From the NCBI GenBank assembly GCA_020050895.1, contig JAGVJW010000169.1, positions 1-5,140 of the forward strand: DNA of 5,140 nt. The letters are read 5' to 3'. This DNA comes from a bacterium. Lineage in GTDB: Bacteria; Bacteroidota; Ignavibacteria; Kapaibacteriales; Kapaibacteriaceae. The notes under the pieces are model-generated. The model made no database searches. It worked only from the letters and a program-made list of their open reading frames with translations, and had not been told where the DNA came from. Shown piece by piece: positions 1-5,140 of this stretch (its first letter is position 1; each line of letters opens with the position of its first letter). A program made the position numbers and the translations under genes.

Positions 1-878
1 AATATTATTATTCCGACGATATGGGGGCAACGTGGACCCAGGTGGCAAATGCCTACCTCTCGTTAATCGGACTCTGGAAAACGGATTGGGGCCTTGGTGA
101 CACATCAGAGGCCCGCGTCGGCAGGGACCTCTTGCTTGTGAATGCCTTGACCAATGAACAGATCGCGTTAGACTGGCAGGAGAGGATTGCGTCGCAGGTG
201 TGGCCGGAATCAGATTCAGCAACCATTCGTGTGAGGACCGGGTCCGGGCCACGTCCAAACGAAGCGGTCCTATGGTCTCTTGGTTTTCATCCCAGCGATC
301 GGGATTTTATTTGTCTCGGGGCACAGGCGGATACGCTTATGGGAGGATCGTGGTACCATCGAACTGCATTTTTTTTAACAACAGACCGCGGAAACACATG
401 GACGTTGTTGAAGATTGAACCTCCCATATATATTCCAGACACTTTATCGTCTTTAGACACTGGAGAAAATTATTTTAATGGTCCTCGTGTAAGTCCAGGG
501 AACTCACAAGCCTTCATTCCATACTACAGGTGGTATCAGCCGCGCTCCCCGGGTCCTGATAGTATCACGGAGTCAGGTCTTATTCGCTATACCCTACCAC
601 GCAGTACCGGGGTTACCGAGGTTCAGGGCAATGCCGGAGTCAGAATATCGCCGAATCCTGCCGATGAGTATCTCAGCGTGCGCATCGATGCTGCCCAGAG
701 GATCAGGAGCATTCGCATCGTTGATGTGCTGGGTAGGGAGCAGACTGCGGTACGGTATCAGAACCGTGCAGAGGCCGAGGTCATTGTCGATGTCAGCATC
801 GTGTCGAGCGGATCGTATTACGTCGTGATCGAAACTGAATCGGGAGTCAGCAGTGCACCGTTAACCATCATCCATTAA
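1..878 (+). CDS. Secreted Asp-box (BNR) repeat protein with T9SS type A C-terminal sorting domain, 5'-partial
   Basis: The frame is open from base 3 with no stop upstream, so the ATG at 21 is probably internal and the gene begins outside the window; 291 residues are visible. Two Asp-box motifs (S/T-x-D-x-G-x-T-W) are present: SDDMGATW at visible residues 4-11 (bases 12-35) and TTDRGNTW at 126-133 (bases 378-401). Asp-boxes sit on beta-hairpins of sialidase-like and other beta-propellers. The last ~79 residues (bases 639-875) form a T9SS sorting domain: a VRISPNPA opening, a central IRSIRIVDVLGRE strand, then a GSYYVVIET strand near the end. In this family the tail directs export across the outer membrane and is normally cut off as the protein is released or anchored at the surface. 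The propeller's ligand or enzymatic activity cannot be told: no complete sialidase active site is visible and most of the protein is missing. It converges on the outer-membrane protein gene at 1156-2625. Confidence 0.88.
   Translation, partial: YYYSDDMGATWTQVANAYLSLIGLWKTDWGLGDTSEARVGRDLLLVNALTNEQIALDWQERIASQVWPESDSATIRVRTGSGPRPNEAVLWSLGFHPSDRDFICLGAQADTLMGGSWYHRTAFFLTTDRGNTWTLLKIEPPIYIPDTLSSLDTGENYFNGPRVSPGNSQAFIPYYRWYQPRSPGPDSITESGLIRYTLPRSTGVTEVQGNAGVRISPNPADEYLSVRIDAAQRIRSIRIVDVLGREQTAVRYQNRAEAEVIVDVSIVSSGSYYVVIETESGVSSAPLTIIH
639..875 (+). other. T9SS type A C-terminal sorting domain (protein domain within the first CDS)
   Basis: The segment carries the usual landmarks of the Por-secretion tail: an N-terminal SPNPA box right after a poorly conserved linker, a middle IVDVLGRE strand, and a late GSYYVVIET strand, ending within a dozen residues of the stop codon. 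Its length of about 79 residues matches the family's usual 70-80. This domain is the strongest taxonomic marker in the window. Confidence 0.88.
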
Positions 879-940
879 GAGTGATCCCGGTTTGAACAAT
901 GTCCAGATGAAACTTGGCAACGCAACCGCCGCGATGTACA

Positions 941-960
941 TCGTGCGTTGTTCTGCACGA
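941..960. other. Stem-loop in convergent intergenic region
   Basis: TCGTGC (941-946) pairs perfectly with GCACGA (955-960) around an 8-base loop. The palindrome GATGTACATC (933-942) overlaps its left edge. It lies about 60 bases past the stop of the T9SS gene and about 200 bases past that of the barrel gene. There is no T-tract, so a role in termination or transcript stability is only a guess. Confidence 0.35.
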
Positions 961-973
961 GGAATGACCGTTG

Positions 974-991
974 CGATGACTCTCGTCGTCG
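974..991 (+). other. Compact hairpin in convergent intergenic region
   Basis: CGATGAC (974-980) pairs with GTCGTCG (985-991) around the tetraloop TCTC, with one G-U wobble if read as + strand RNA; on the - strand that pair becomes a C-A mismatch. This favours a + strand transcript, that is, the 3' end of the T9SS gene's mRNA. It is followed by AAAAC rather than a U-run, so it is not a standard Rho-independent terminator. Confidence 0.3.
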
Positions 992-1155
992 AAAACTGGT
1001 GACATCACATTGAGAAAATTTTGTGGGTTCAATCACATCGCTAATGCGCTGGATGGCATCGTTTACGACAATAGAATCATGAAAGAAGCAGTTTAAATTA
1101 CACAACCACAGGATGTTTTGTCTACAACATATGGAGTTATCCAAGTTCCATTGTG

Positions 1156-2625
1156 TTAAAGTCTGAACCGTGCGAGGCCGATAACACCGCTGAGAATTGG
1201 TCTGTCTGTTACGAAGTAAGTAAGCACATCTCTCGATGTAATTCCCATTTCCCAAAGTCCATTGAACAGAGAAAACGTAACGCCAATAGGAACGAACACG
1301 CCCATGTTACCGCCGCCTCCGAGGCCAACCCCAACCTTCATCCATACTTCGGGCTGCCAATCAGCTCCGGCACTAACGATTGGCTCACCAAGCGATCCGG
1401 CTTCGGTGTTCAATGGATAGATGACATCGAGTCCAAACCGCCACCGTTGCGACCATTCAAAAGATCCGCCGATTCTCAATCTTGATGGCAGCGTTGTTGT
1501 CTTAGAGTTCAGGCCGTCCCATGTGAAGTAATATCCATCACCTGTGATTTTAGGTGCTTCTTCGAAAATGTTGTAGCTGCTGAAGCCCGTGCTGGTAACG
1601 CCGTTAAGGATTGTGTCCTTTGCCTGAAACACGTTACCGTTCCAAATGATTTGTCCGATGTCGACTACCGACATTCCGACCGTCATCCTGCCAAGATTAA
1701 CAGTCACCCCCAAGTCTGTACTCCAGCCGTTCCCAATGTGTTGGTAGTCAGTTCCTGGTATGAGTGAAGGCGACGTTGCCTTTCCATAGCTGATGCCGAA
1801 GAATGGTGCCAATGCTGAATACGCTTTGAGCTTACCGTTATCGGTCAGAGCATCAATCATGGCATAGCCCATCAGGTATTTAAGGCCTATACCGAAATAT
1901 ATGCTGGTTTCTTCCCTCTCGAAGTTTACTATACGAATGCCGTACGATCCTCCTATCTCTCTGAACCACAGCATAGCAAGTCTGGTATCGTCGAAGATTT
2001 CGGAGAAGGATTGCGGATTGGTTGAATAACCGATAGTATCACCATTTACATTAACTGCAACTGAATCGAAGTATTCGAAGTTTCTTCCCTGAAAAGCAAG
2101 TTGTGCAGCAGCTTTGTTAAATCTAAACGTGCCGCTAATCCGTTCACGAAGTGTAAGGGCAATTCCGCCCCATGAATCGCTTTGATACGAAGCGCCAGCA
2201 ATAATTACATCGACGCTGAATCGAACACCCTTGCCGGCAAAATCACTTGCAGCACGGATTTTCTCTGCTTCATTGAAAGTGCCGCTTGATGTCTGCGTAA
2301 GCAAATTTGACAGCCCGGCCCTGTTGAGTGCATCACTGTGCAACGAAATACCCCCTTCAAGTGCGGTAAAGGACCACGCATGTTTGCTACGCACCACTCC
2401 ATAATCCACCGGCGACGCAAGCCGCCATAACGTTGACTGAGGAACGAAGCCCAGGTTGGCAGGGTTGATGCCCACACATTGATAATCCGATGCAACGGAT
2501 GTAAGGTAACCGGTAAATCCAATTCGGGAATAATCTGAAGCCTCGGTTTGTGCGAATGCCTTCACCGATGCCATGATGATTACTAGAATAAACGATGATA
2601 AATGCGTTCGAAAGCCGGAATTCAC
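1156..2625 (-). CDS. Outer-membrane beta-barrel protein, PorV/FadL-like or DUF5723-like, function unknown
   Basis: The 489-residue product has a clear Sec signal peptide: a short N-region with Arg6 and His8, a hydrophobic core at residues 9-21, and a cleavage site AFA|Q at 25/26. The mature N-terminus contains SVASDY followed by GINPANLG (to residue 59). This resembles the 'NPA' box near the start of PorV/FadL-type and DUF5723 barrels of Bacteroidota. The rest is rich in alternating aromatic and Gly residues (for example FGIGLKYLMGYAMID), typical of beta-strands. The protein ends GLARFRL, close to the aromatic C-terminal strand of barrels inserted by the BAM machinery. The start is GTG at 2625, overlapping the dehydrogenase stop by 4 bases (GTGA); the later ATG (residue 18) would remove the positive N-region of the signal peptide. 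Translation is probably coupled to the upstream gene. The cargo or partner is unknown: a T9SS accessory shuttle, a hydrophobic-compound channel or an orphan barrel are all possible. Confidence 0.8.
   Translation of the reverse strand: MNSGFRTHLSSFILVIIMASVKAFAQTEASDYSRIGFTGYLTSVASDYQCVGINPANLGFVPQSTLWRLASPVDYGVVRSKHAWSFTALEGGISLHSDALNRAGLSNLLTQTSSGTFNEAEKIRAASDFAGKGVRFSVDVIIAGASYQSDSWGGIALTLRERISGTFRFNKAAAQLAFQGRNFEYFDSVAVNVNGDTIGYSTNPQSFSEIFDDTRLAMLWFREIGGSYGIRIVNFEREETSIYFGIGLKYLMGYAMIDALTDNGKLKAYSALAPFFGISYGKATSPSLIPGTDYQHIGNGWSTDLGVTVNLGRMTVGMSVVDIGQIIWNGNVFQAKDTILNGVTSTGFSSYNIFEEAPKITGDGYYFTWDGLNSKTTTLPSRLRIGGSFEWSQRWRFGLDVIYPLNTEAGSLGEPIVSAGADWQPEVWMKVGVGLGGGGNMGVFVPIGVTFSLFNGLWEMGITSRDVLTYFVTDRPILSGVIGLARFRL
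2622..2625 (-). promoter_or_regulatory. GTGA stop/start overlap (translational coupling site)
   Basis: On the - strand the dehydrogenase's TGA stop (2624-2622) and the barrel gene's GTG start (2625-2623) share bases as GTGA. Just upstream is GAAGAA, at best a weak ribosome binding site. Such overlaps usually mean that ribosomes finishing the first gene re-initiate on the second. The arrangement supports GTG as the real start. Confidence 0.65.
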
Positions 2626-3590
2626 AGATGTTCTTCGATCATTGCTGCAACGCGTACTGCCTCGGCCCCTTCCCGTAAAGTAACTGCGGCATCAGTACCG
2701 CGGCTGATACTTTCAAGGAATGAGCGTTGTTCCTCGGCGATAGCGTTCACAGGATCAACCTTGGGTGTATCGTAAACAATTGTACGATCTCCGTGAGATG
2801 TCGAAACGGTGCTGACCATAATTTGATGACTTGGATCCACTGCGCCGTGCTCAATCAAATGATACCAGTCCACCTTACCATCTGCGAGATCGAGTGACAA
2901 ATAGCTGTCGCGCTGAAAAACCCGCAACTTGCGCATTGGTTTCGCAGATATGCGAGAAGCAGTAAGATTTGCCACACAGCCGTTGTCGAAGGTCAGCCTT
3001 GCATTGCAGATATCCGGAGTGTCGGTGAGTACTGCAACGCCAGTAGCCTGGATGTCGGTGACATGCGATTTCGTAAGCCAAAGCAGTAAATCAATGTCGT
3101 GGATCATCAAATCGTGAATCACGCTTACGTCTATTGCGCGCGGTTTGAACGTAGACAGTCTGTGACCTTCGATAAAACGCGGCTCGGTAATGAAGGGGGC
3201 TACTGCACGCACTGCCTGATTAAACCGCTCAACGTGTCCTACCTGTACAACCTTCGATGTAACCGAAGCCTTGGCAATCAGTTCAATGGCTTCATCGTAT
3301 GTGCCGGTAACAGGTTTTTCGATAAATGTGTGAAAGCCCCTTTCCAAACATCGCATTGCAATGGCGTGATGAAGAATTGTGGGTGTTGCGATTACAACAG
3401 CATCCGTGTCCTGAAGTGCATCAATGTCGTGAACCCATGGCACTCCATGGTCTGCGGCTACGGCTCTACCACGCAACTCATCTGGGTCTACAATTGCAAC
3501 AAGCTTTGCACCCTGCTGCTGGCTCCAAAGTCTGGCGTGTATTGAACCAAGATGTCCCGCCCCGATAACTGCAATGCTGATGTCTTCCAT
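2622..3590 (-). CDS. Gfo/Idh/MocA-family NAD(P)-dependent oxidoreductase, possibly a nucleotide-sugar 3-dehydrogenase
   Basis: The 322-residue protein starts with a Rossmann fold: GAGHLG at residues 10-15 (GxGxxG), with Asp35 ending the second strand (VAIVD), which favours NAD over NADP. The family's EKP signature is at 91-93; its Lys usually takes part in catalysis. GHVERFN follows at 118-124 and HDLMIHDID at 159-167, where the second His is the expected catalytic or substrate-binding residue. The C-terminal half is the beta-sheet substrate and dimer domain. The GHVERFN and DLMIHDID signatures recall UDP-GlcNAc 3-dehydrogenase (GnnA-type) and related surface-sugar enzymes. That would mean oxidation of a UDP-sugar in the cytoplasm for lipid A or surface glycan, but no aminotransferase or acyltransferase partner lies in the window. 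Length is normal for the family. The ATG start has no strong ribosome binding site. It lies 31 bases after the recombinase and overlaps the barrel gene, so one transcript is likely. Confidence 0.85.
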   Translation of the reverse strand: MEDISIAVIGAGHLGSIHARLWSQQQGAKLVAIVDPDELRGRAVAADHGVPWVHDIDALQDTDAVVIATPTILHHAIAMRCLERGFHTFIEKPVTGTYDEAIELIAKASVTSKVVQVGHVERFNQAVRAVAPFITEPRFIEGHRLSTFKPRAIDVSVIHDLMIHDIDLLLWLTKSHVTDIQATGVAVLTDTPDICNARLTFDNGCVANLTASRISAKPMRKLRVFQRDSYLSLDLADGKVDWYHLIEHGAVDPSHQIMVSTVSTSHGDRTIVYDTPKVDPVNAIAEEQRSFLESISRGTDAAVTLREGAEAVRVAAMIEEHL

Positions 3591-3621
3591 ATAAGCAAAT
3601 TACGTGTGGGGAAATGATACG

Positions 3622-4548
3622 CTAATGATTGTTTTCTCCGGACTTTGTATCATCGGTCCTGGGGTGAGCTTTTTTATATGCCTCCTTCAAACGCTCAACA
3701 CTGATGTGAGTGTATACCTGTGTAGTTGATAACGATGCATGCCCCAGCATTTCGCTTACCGCTTTCAAATCTGCTCCGTTATCCAGCAGGTGCGTTGCAA
3801 ATGAGTGACGTAATACATGTGGACTTTTTCGTGCCGCTTCGGTAATAGGGCGGAGAGCCTTTTGAACAATGCGATAGGCCGACACCGACGTCAGTCGCTG
3901 GCCGCGCGTACCAAGGAACAGTGCCGTTTCTTTCGGCAGGGGATTGAAGTCCTTGCGCACAGTCAGGTAGAGTTCGATAGAATCAACAGCGGCTTGAGTG
4001 ACAGGTACAATTCGCTCCTTCGAGCGTTTACCCAACACGCGAACAACTCTGCGTTTGAAGTCGATCTCTCCGATGTTGAGTTGCAGGGCTTCGCTAATTC
4101 GTAGTCCTGAACCATAGAGCAATTCGCAGAGCGCTTTGTCGCGTTTTCCTTGATTTGTTTCCAGATCGAATGAAGAAGCCATTTCAGATGCTTCCTCCTG
4201 CTGCAGAAATGATGGAAGCGTTGAGCTAATTTTTGGTGAGACAATCATTTGTGTCGGATTCCGATCGAGTTCGCCACTGCGAACAAGGTATTTGAACAAC
4301 GATCTAACAGCGGCCAATTTTAGCCGAATGGACTTTCGTGAAATACCTTTTTGATGCAACCATCCGGCGAAGGGGCGTATGTCGGCTTCTGTGAAATCTC
4401 CGATGTCCATCGATCTCTGATGCACATTGCTGCAGAACTCCACAAACTGCTTTAACGCAATATTGTATGCAACAATGGTATGCGCGCTTGCCCCCTTCTC
4501 AACTTCGAGAAAACGAACAAAGATTGATATTGCATTCAGCAGAGTCAC
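3622..4548 (-). CDS. Tyrosine recombinase of the XerC/XerD family
   Basis: This 308-residue enzyme cuts and rejoins DNA through a phosphotyrosine intermediate; family members resolve chromosome dimers at dif, working with FtsK. The N-terminal SAM-like core-binding domain covers about residues 1-90 (GASAHTIVAYNIALKQF is typical). The catalytic domain follows with every expected residue: Arg150 (SGLRISEAL), Lys174 (LGKRSKERIVP), His244 and Arg247 (PHVLRHSF), His270 (LGHASLSTTQ) and nucleophile Tyr279 (VYTH). The C-terminus LKEAYKKAHPR is typical of Xer proteins and unlike phage or integron integrases; no integron-specific insert is seen. Length is near the usual 295-305. The GTG start is forced, since an in-frame TGA lies at 4566-4564 and no ATG, GTG or TTG lies between. 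I cannot decide between XerC and XerD. It is the first gene of a three-gene - strand run and is divergent from the aldehyde dehydrogenase. No flanking repeats suggest mobility. Confidence 0.92.
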   Translation of the reverse strand: MTLLNAISIFVRFLEVEKGASAHTIVAYNIALKQFVEFCSNVHQRSMDIGDFTEADIRPFAGWLHQKGISRKSIRLKLAAVRSLFKYLVRSGELDRNPTQMIVSPKISSTLPSFLQQEEASEMASSFDLETNQGKRDKALCELLYGSGLRISEALQLNIGEIDFKRRVVRVLGKRSKERIVPVTQAAVDSIELYLTVRKDFNPLPKETALFLGTRGQRLTSVSAYRIVQKALRPITEAARKSPHVLRHSFATHLLDNGADLKAVSEMLGHASLSTTQVYTHISVERLKEAYKKAHPRTDDTKSGENNH

Positions 4549-4614
4549 CGCGGAAAAATAGGGTCAGATGTGCAGTGAGCCATAATGTAGTTTTGCAGAT
4601 CAATCTAATGCGGC
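4549..4614. promoter_or_regulatory. Divergent intergenic promoter region (recombinase / aldehyde dehydrogenase)
   Basis: Only 66 bases separate the two divergent start codons, so promoters for both genes must be packed here or overlap the coding ends. On the + strand a TAnnTTTG box lies at 4588-4595. On the - strand TATTTTTC (4560-4553) matches the same box except for its last base. That box sits so near the GTG start that it would give an almost leaderless mRNA. No clear Shine-Dalgarno sequence precedes either start. Confidence 0.5.
4588..4595 (+). promoter_or_regulatory. Candidate Bacteroidota -7 promoter box (TAGTTTTG)
   Basis: TAGTTTTG matches the Bacteroidota -7 consensus TAnnTTTG at all six fixed positions and lies 19 bases before the aldehyde dehydrogenase ATG. 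The expected TTTG-type -33 element about 20 bases further upstream is not clear, and an 8-base match can arise by chance in AT-rich spacers. The overlapping CATAAT at 4581-4586 resembles a sigma70 -10 box but has no good -35 partner. Confidence 0.3.
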
Positions 4615-5140
4615 ATGCTACATATTCGGAATTACATTAACGGTACGTTTCACGACCCGCAAGCTCATGAGTGGGTAGAGAACATTAATCCCGCTACCGG
4701 TGAGATTTTTTCACTTGTGGCACGTAGTGGTGCCGCCGACGTAGACGCTGCCGTTGCCGCAGCCAAAGACGCATTCCCTCAGTGGAGTGGGCTTACATTG
4801 AAGCAGCGTTCTGATATTCTGCTGAGGGTTTCGAAGAAAATCGCAGAGCATTTCGAAGAGCTTGCCAGAGCCGAGACTGATGACAATGGAAAGCCATTGT
4901 GGCTATCGAAAGCGATGGACATACCACGTGCAGAGGCCAACATGGCATTCTTTGCCACTGAGATTCTTCATACCGAGACAGCAGCGCACGTTACCGACCA
5001 CCATGTATTTAATTACACCGTTAGATCGCCGCTGGGAGTAGTGGGATGTATTTCGCATTGGAATCTTCCGCTGTACTTGTTTACATGGAAGATTGCACCA
5101 GCCCTGGCAGCAGGCAATTGCGTTGTAGCAAAACCAAGTG
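4615..5140 (+). CDS. Aldehyde dehydrogenase, 2-amino-/2-hydroxymuconic semialdehyde dehydrogenase-like, 3'-partial
   Basis: The frame runs from ATG 4615 (MLHIRNYINGTF) off the right edge; 175 codons are visible of the usual ~480-500. An in-frame TAA at 4606-4608 with no other start codon after it fixes this start. The family oxidises an aldehyde to an acid with NAD(P)+. Visible hallmarks are ENINPATGEIF (residues 22-32), SHWNLPLYLFTWK (147-159) with oxyanion-hole Asn150, and VVAKPS with cofactor-binding Lys173. The catalytic Cys and general-base Glu lie beyond the window. The stretches MDIPRAEAN (101-109), NYTVRSPLGVVG (133-144) and NLPLYLFTWKIAPALAAGN (150-168) closely resemble animal ALDH8A1 and bacterial 2-aminomuconate semialdehyde dehydrogenase. 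Arg105 falls where those enzymes bind the substrate carboxylate. This points to tryptophan (kynurenine) or catechol meta-cleavage breakdown; betaine-aldehyde-type enzymes are the main alternative. One oddity is His148 where nearly all relatives have Pro. Confidence 0.88.
   Translation, partial: MLHIRNYINGTFHDPQAHEWVENINPATGEIFSLVARSGAADVDAAVAAAKDAFPQWSGLTLKQRSDILLRVSKKIAEHFEELARAETDDNGKPLWLSKAMDIPRAEANMAFFATEILHTETAAHVTDHHVFNYTVRSPLGVVGCISHWNLPLYLFTWKIAPALAAGNCVVAKPS

Larger units (their letters stand above)
879..1155. other. Intergenic region between convergent genes; no gene recognised
   Basis: This 277-base stretch lies between two converging stop codons. The open frame crossing it on the - strand (from about 1255 to 875) overlaps the end of the barrel gene, is rich in Cys, Arg and Ser, and has no domain I recognise, so I treat it as non-coding. 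It holds two small stem-loops (941-960 and 974-991) and a perfect 10-base palindrome, GATGTACATC, at 933-942. No stem is followed by a T-run on either strand, so no classical intrinsic terminator is visible for either gene. Confidence 0.6.

Noticed and set aside
369..377. Run of eight T's ending in A, containing an in-frame T TTT TTA slippery heptamer inside the T9SS gene
   Set aside because: A -1 shift would hit a stop at 416-418, within about 14 codons, losing the second Asp-box and sorting tail. No strong downstream stem is evident and the reading frame is intact as given, so phase variation or programmed shifting is only speculative.
1151..1161. TTGTGTTAAAG, matching 9 of 11 bases of the XerD half of the E. 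coli dif site
   Set aside because: The 11 bases expected as the XerC half (1134-1144) match poorly, and the site overlaps the stop codon of the barrel gene. This is most likely chance.
875..1255. A 126-codon open frame on the - strand across the convergent gap
   Set aside because: It overlaps the 3' end of the well-supported barrel gene in another frame, has a biased Cys/Arg/Ser composition and shows no domain or ribosome binding site.
1153..1485. A 110-codon + strand open frame opposite the barrel gene
   Set aside because: It is antisense to a gene with clear signal peptide and barrel features, and its translation has no recognisable motifs.
3099..3568. Two + strand open frames (148 and 80 codons) opposite the oxidoreductase
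   Set aside because: Both are antisense shadows of a gene whose family signatures are complete in the other strand.
3591..3605. TAATTTG on the - strand just before the oxidoreductase start, as a separate promoter
   Set aside because: The spacing in the box is one base short of TAnnTTTG and no -33 element is apparent; read-through from the recombinase gene explains expression more simply.
3622..4548. Recombinase as an integrase of a genomic island or integron
   Set aside because: The length, the C-terminal YKKAHPR and the lack of extra domains fit a housekeeping Xer protein. No attachment-site repeats, tRNA gene, attC-like sites or cargo genes are visible.

Overview
The window looks like chromosomal DNA from a free-living member of the Bacteroidota/Chlorobiota (FCB) group. 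The main evidence is a C-terminal sorting domain of the type IX secretion system (T9SS) on the first gene, which is largely confined to that group. Supporting signs are an outer-membrane barrel protein with an NPANLG motif, weak or absent Shine-Dalgarno sequences, and a TAnnTTTG-type promoter box. I cannot place the genus; an uncultured lineage such as Kapabacteria or Ignavibacteria would fit, but that is inference.

Layout: (1) Bases 1-878, + strand: the 3' part of a large secreted protein with Asp-box (BNR) propeller repeats and a T9SS tail; its 5' end lies outside the window. (2) Bases 879-1155: a 277-base gap between convergent genes, with two small stem-loops but no recognisable gene. (3) Bases 1156-4548, - strand: a compact three-gene run, read from right to left. 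It has a Xer-type tyrosine recombinase (4548-3622), a 31-base gap, a Gfo/Idh/MocA sugar dehydrogenase (3590-2622), and then, with a 4-base GTGA overlap, an outer-membrane beta-barrel protein (2625-1156). (4) Bases 4549-4614: a 66-base divergent promoter region. (5) Bases 4615-5140, + strand: the first 175 codons of an aldehyde dehydrogenase closest to 2-amino-/2-hydroxymuconic semialdehyde dehydrogenases, running off the right edge.

How the genes fit together: the recombinase is probably the chromosome-dimer resolution enzyme and shares a transcript with two cell-envelope candidates. These are a nucleotide-sugar dehydrogenase, possibly for modified lipid A or surface sugar, and an outer-membrane barrel whose translation appears coupled to it. 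The aldehyde dehydrogenase faces away and probably opens a separate catabolic unit, with aromatic or tryptophan (kynurenine) breakdown the best guess. I see no mobile element, CRISPR array, tRNA, rRNA or obvious defence system. The window reads as ordinary core or near-core genome, and the findings below are modest.
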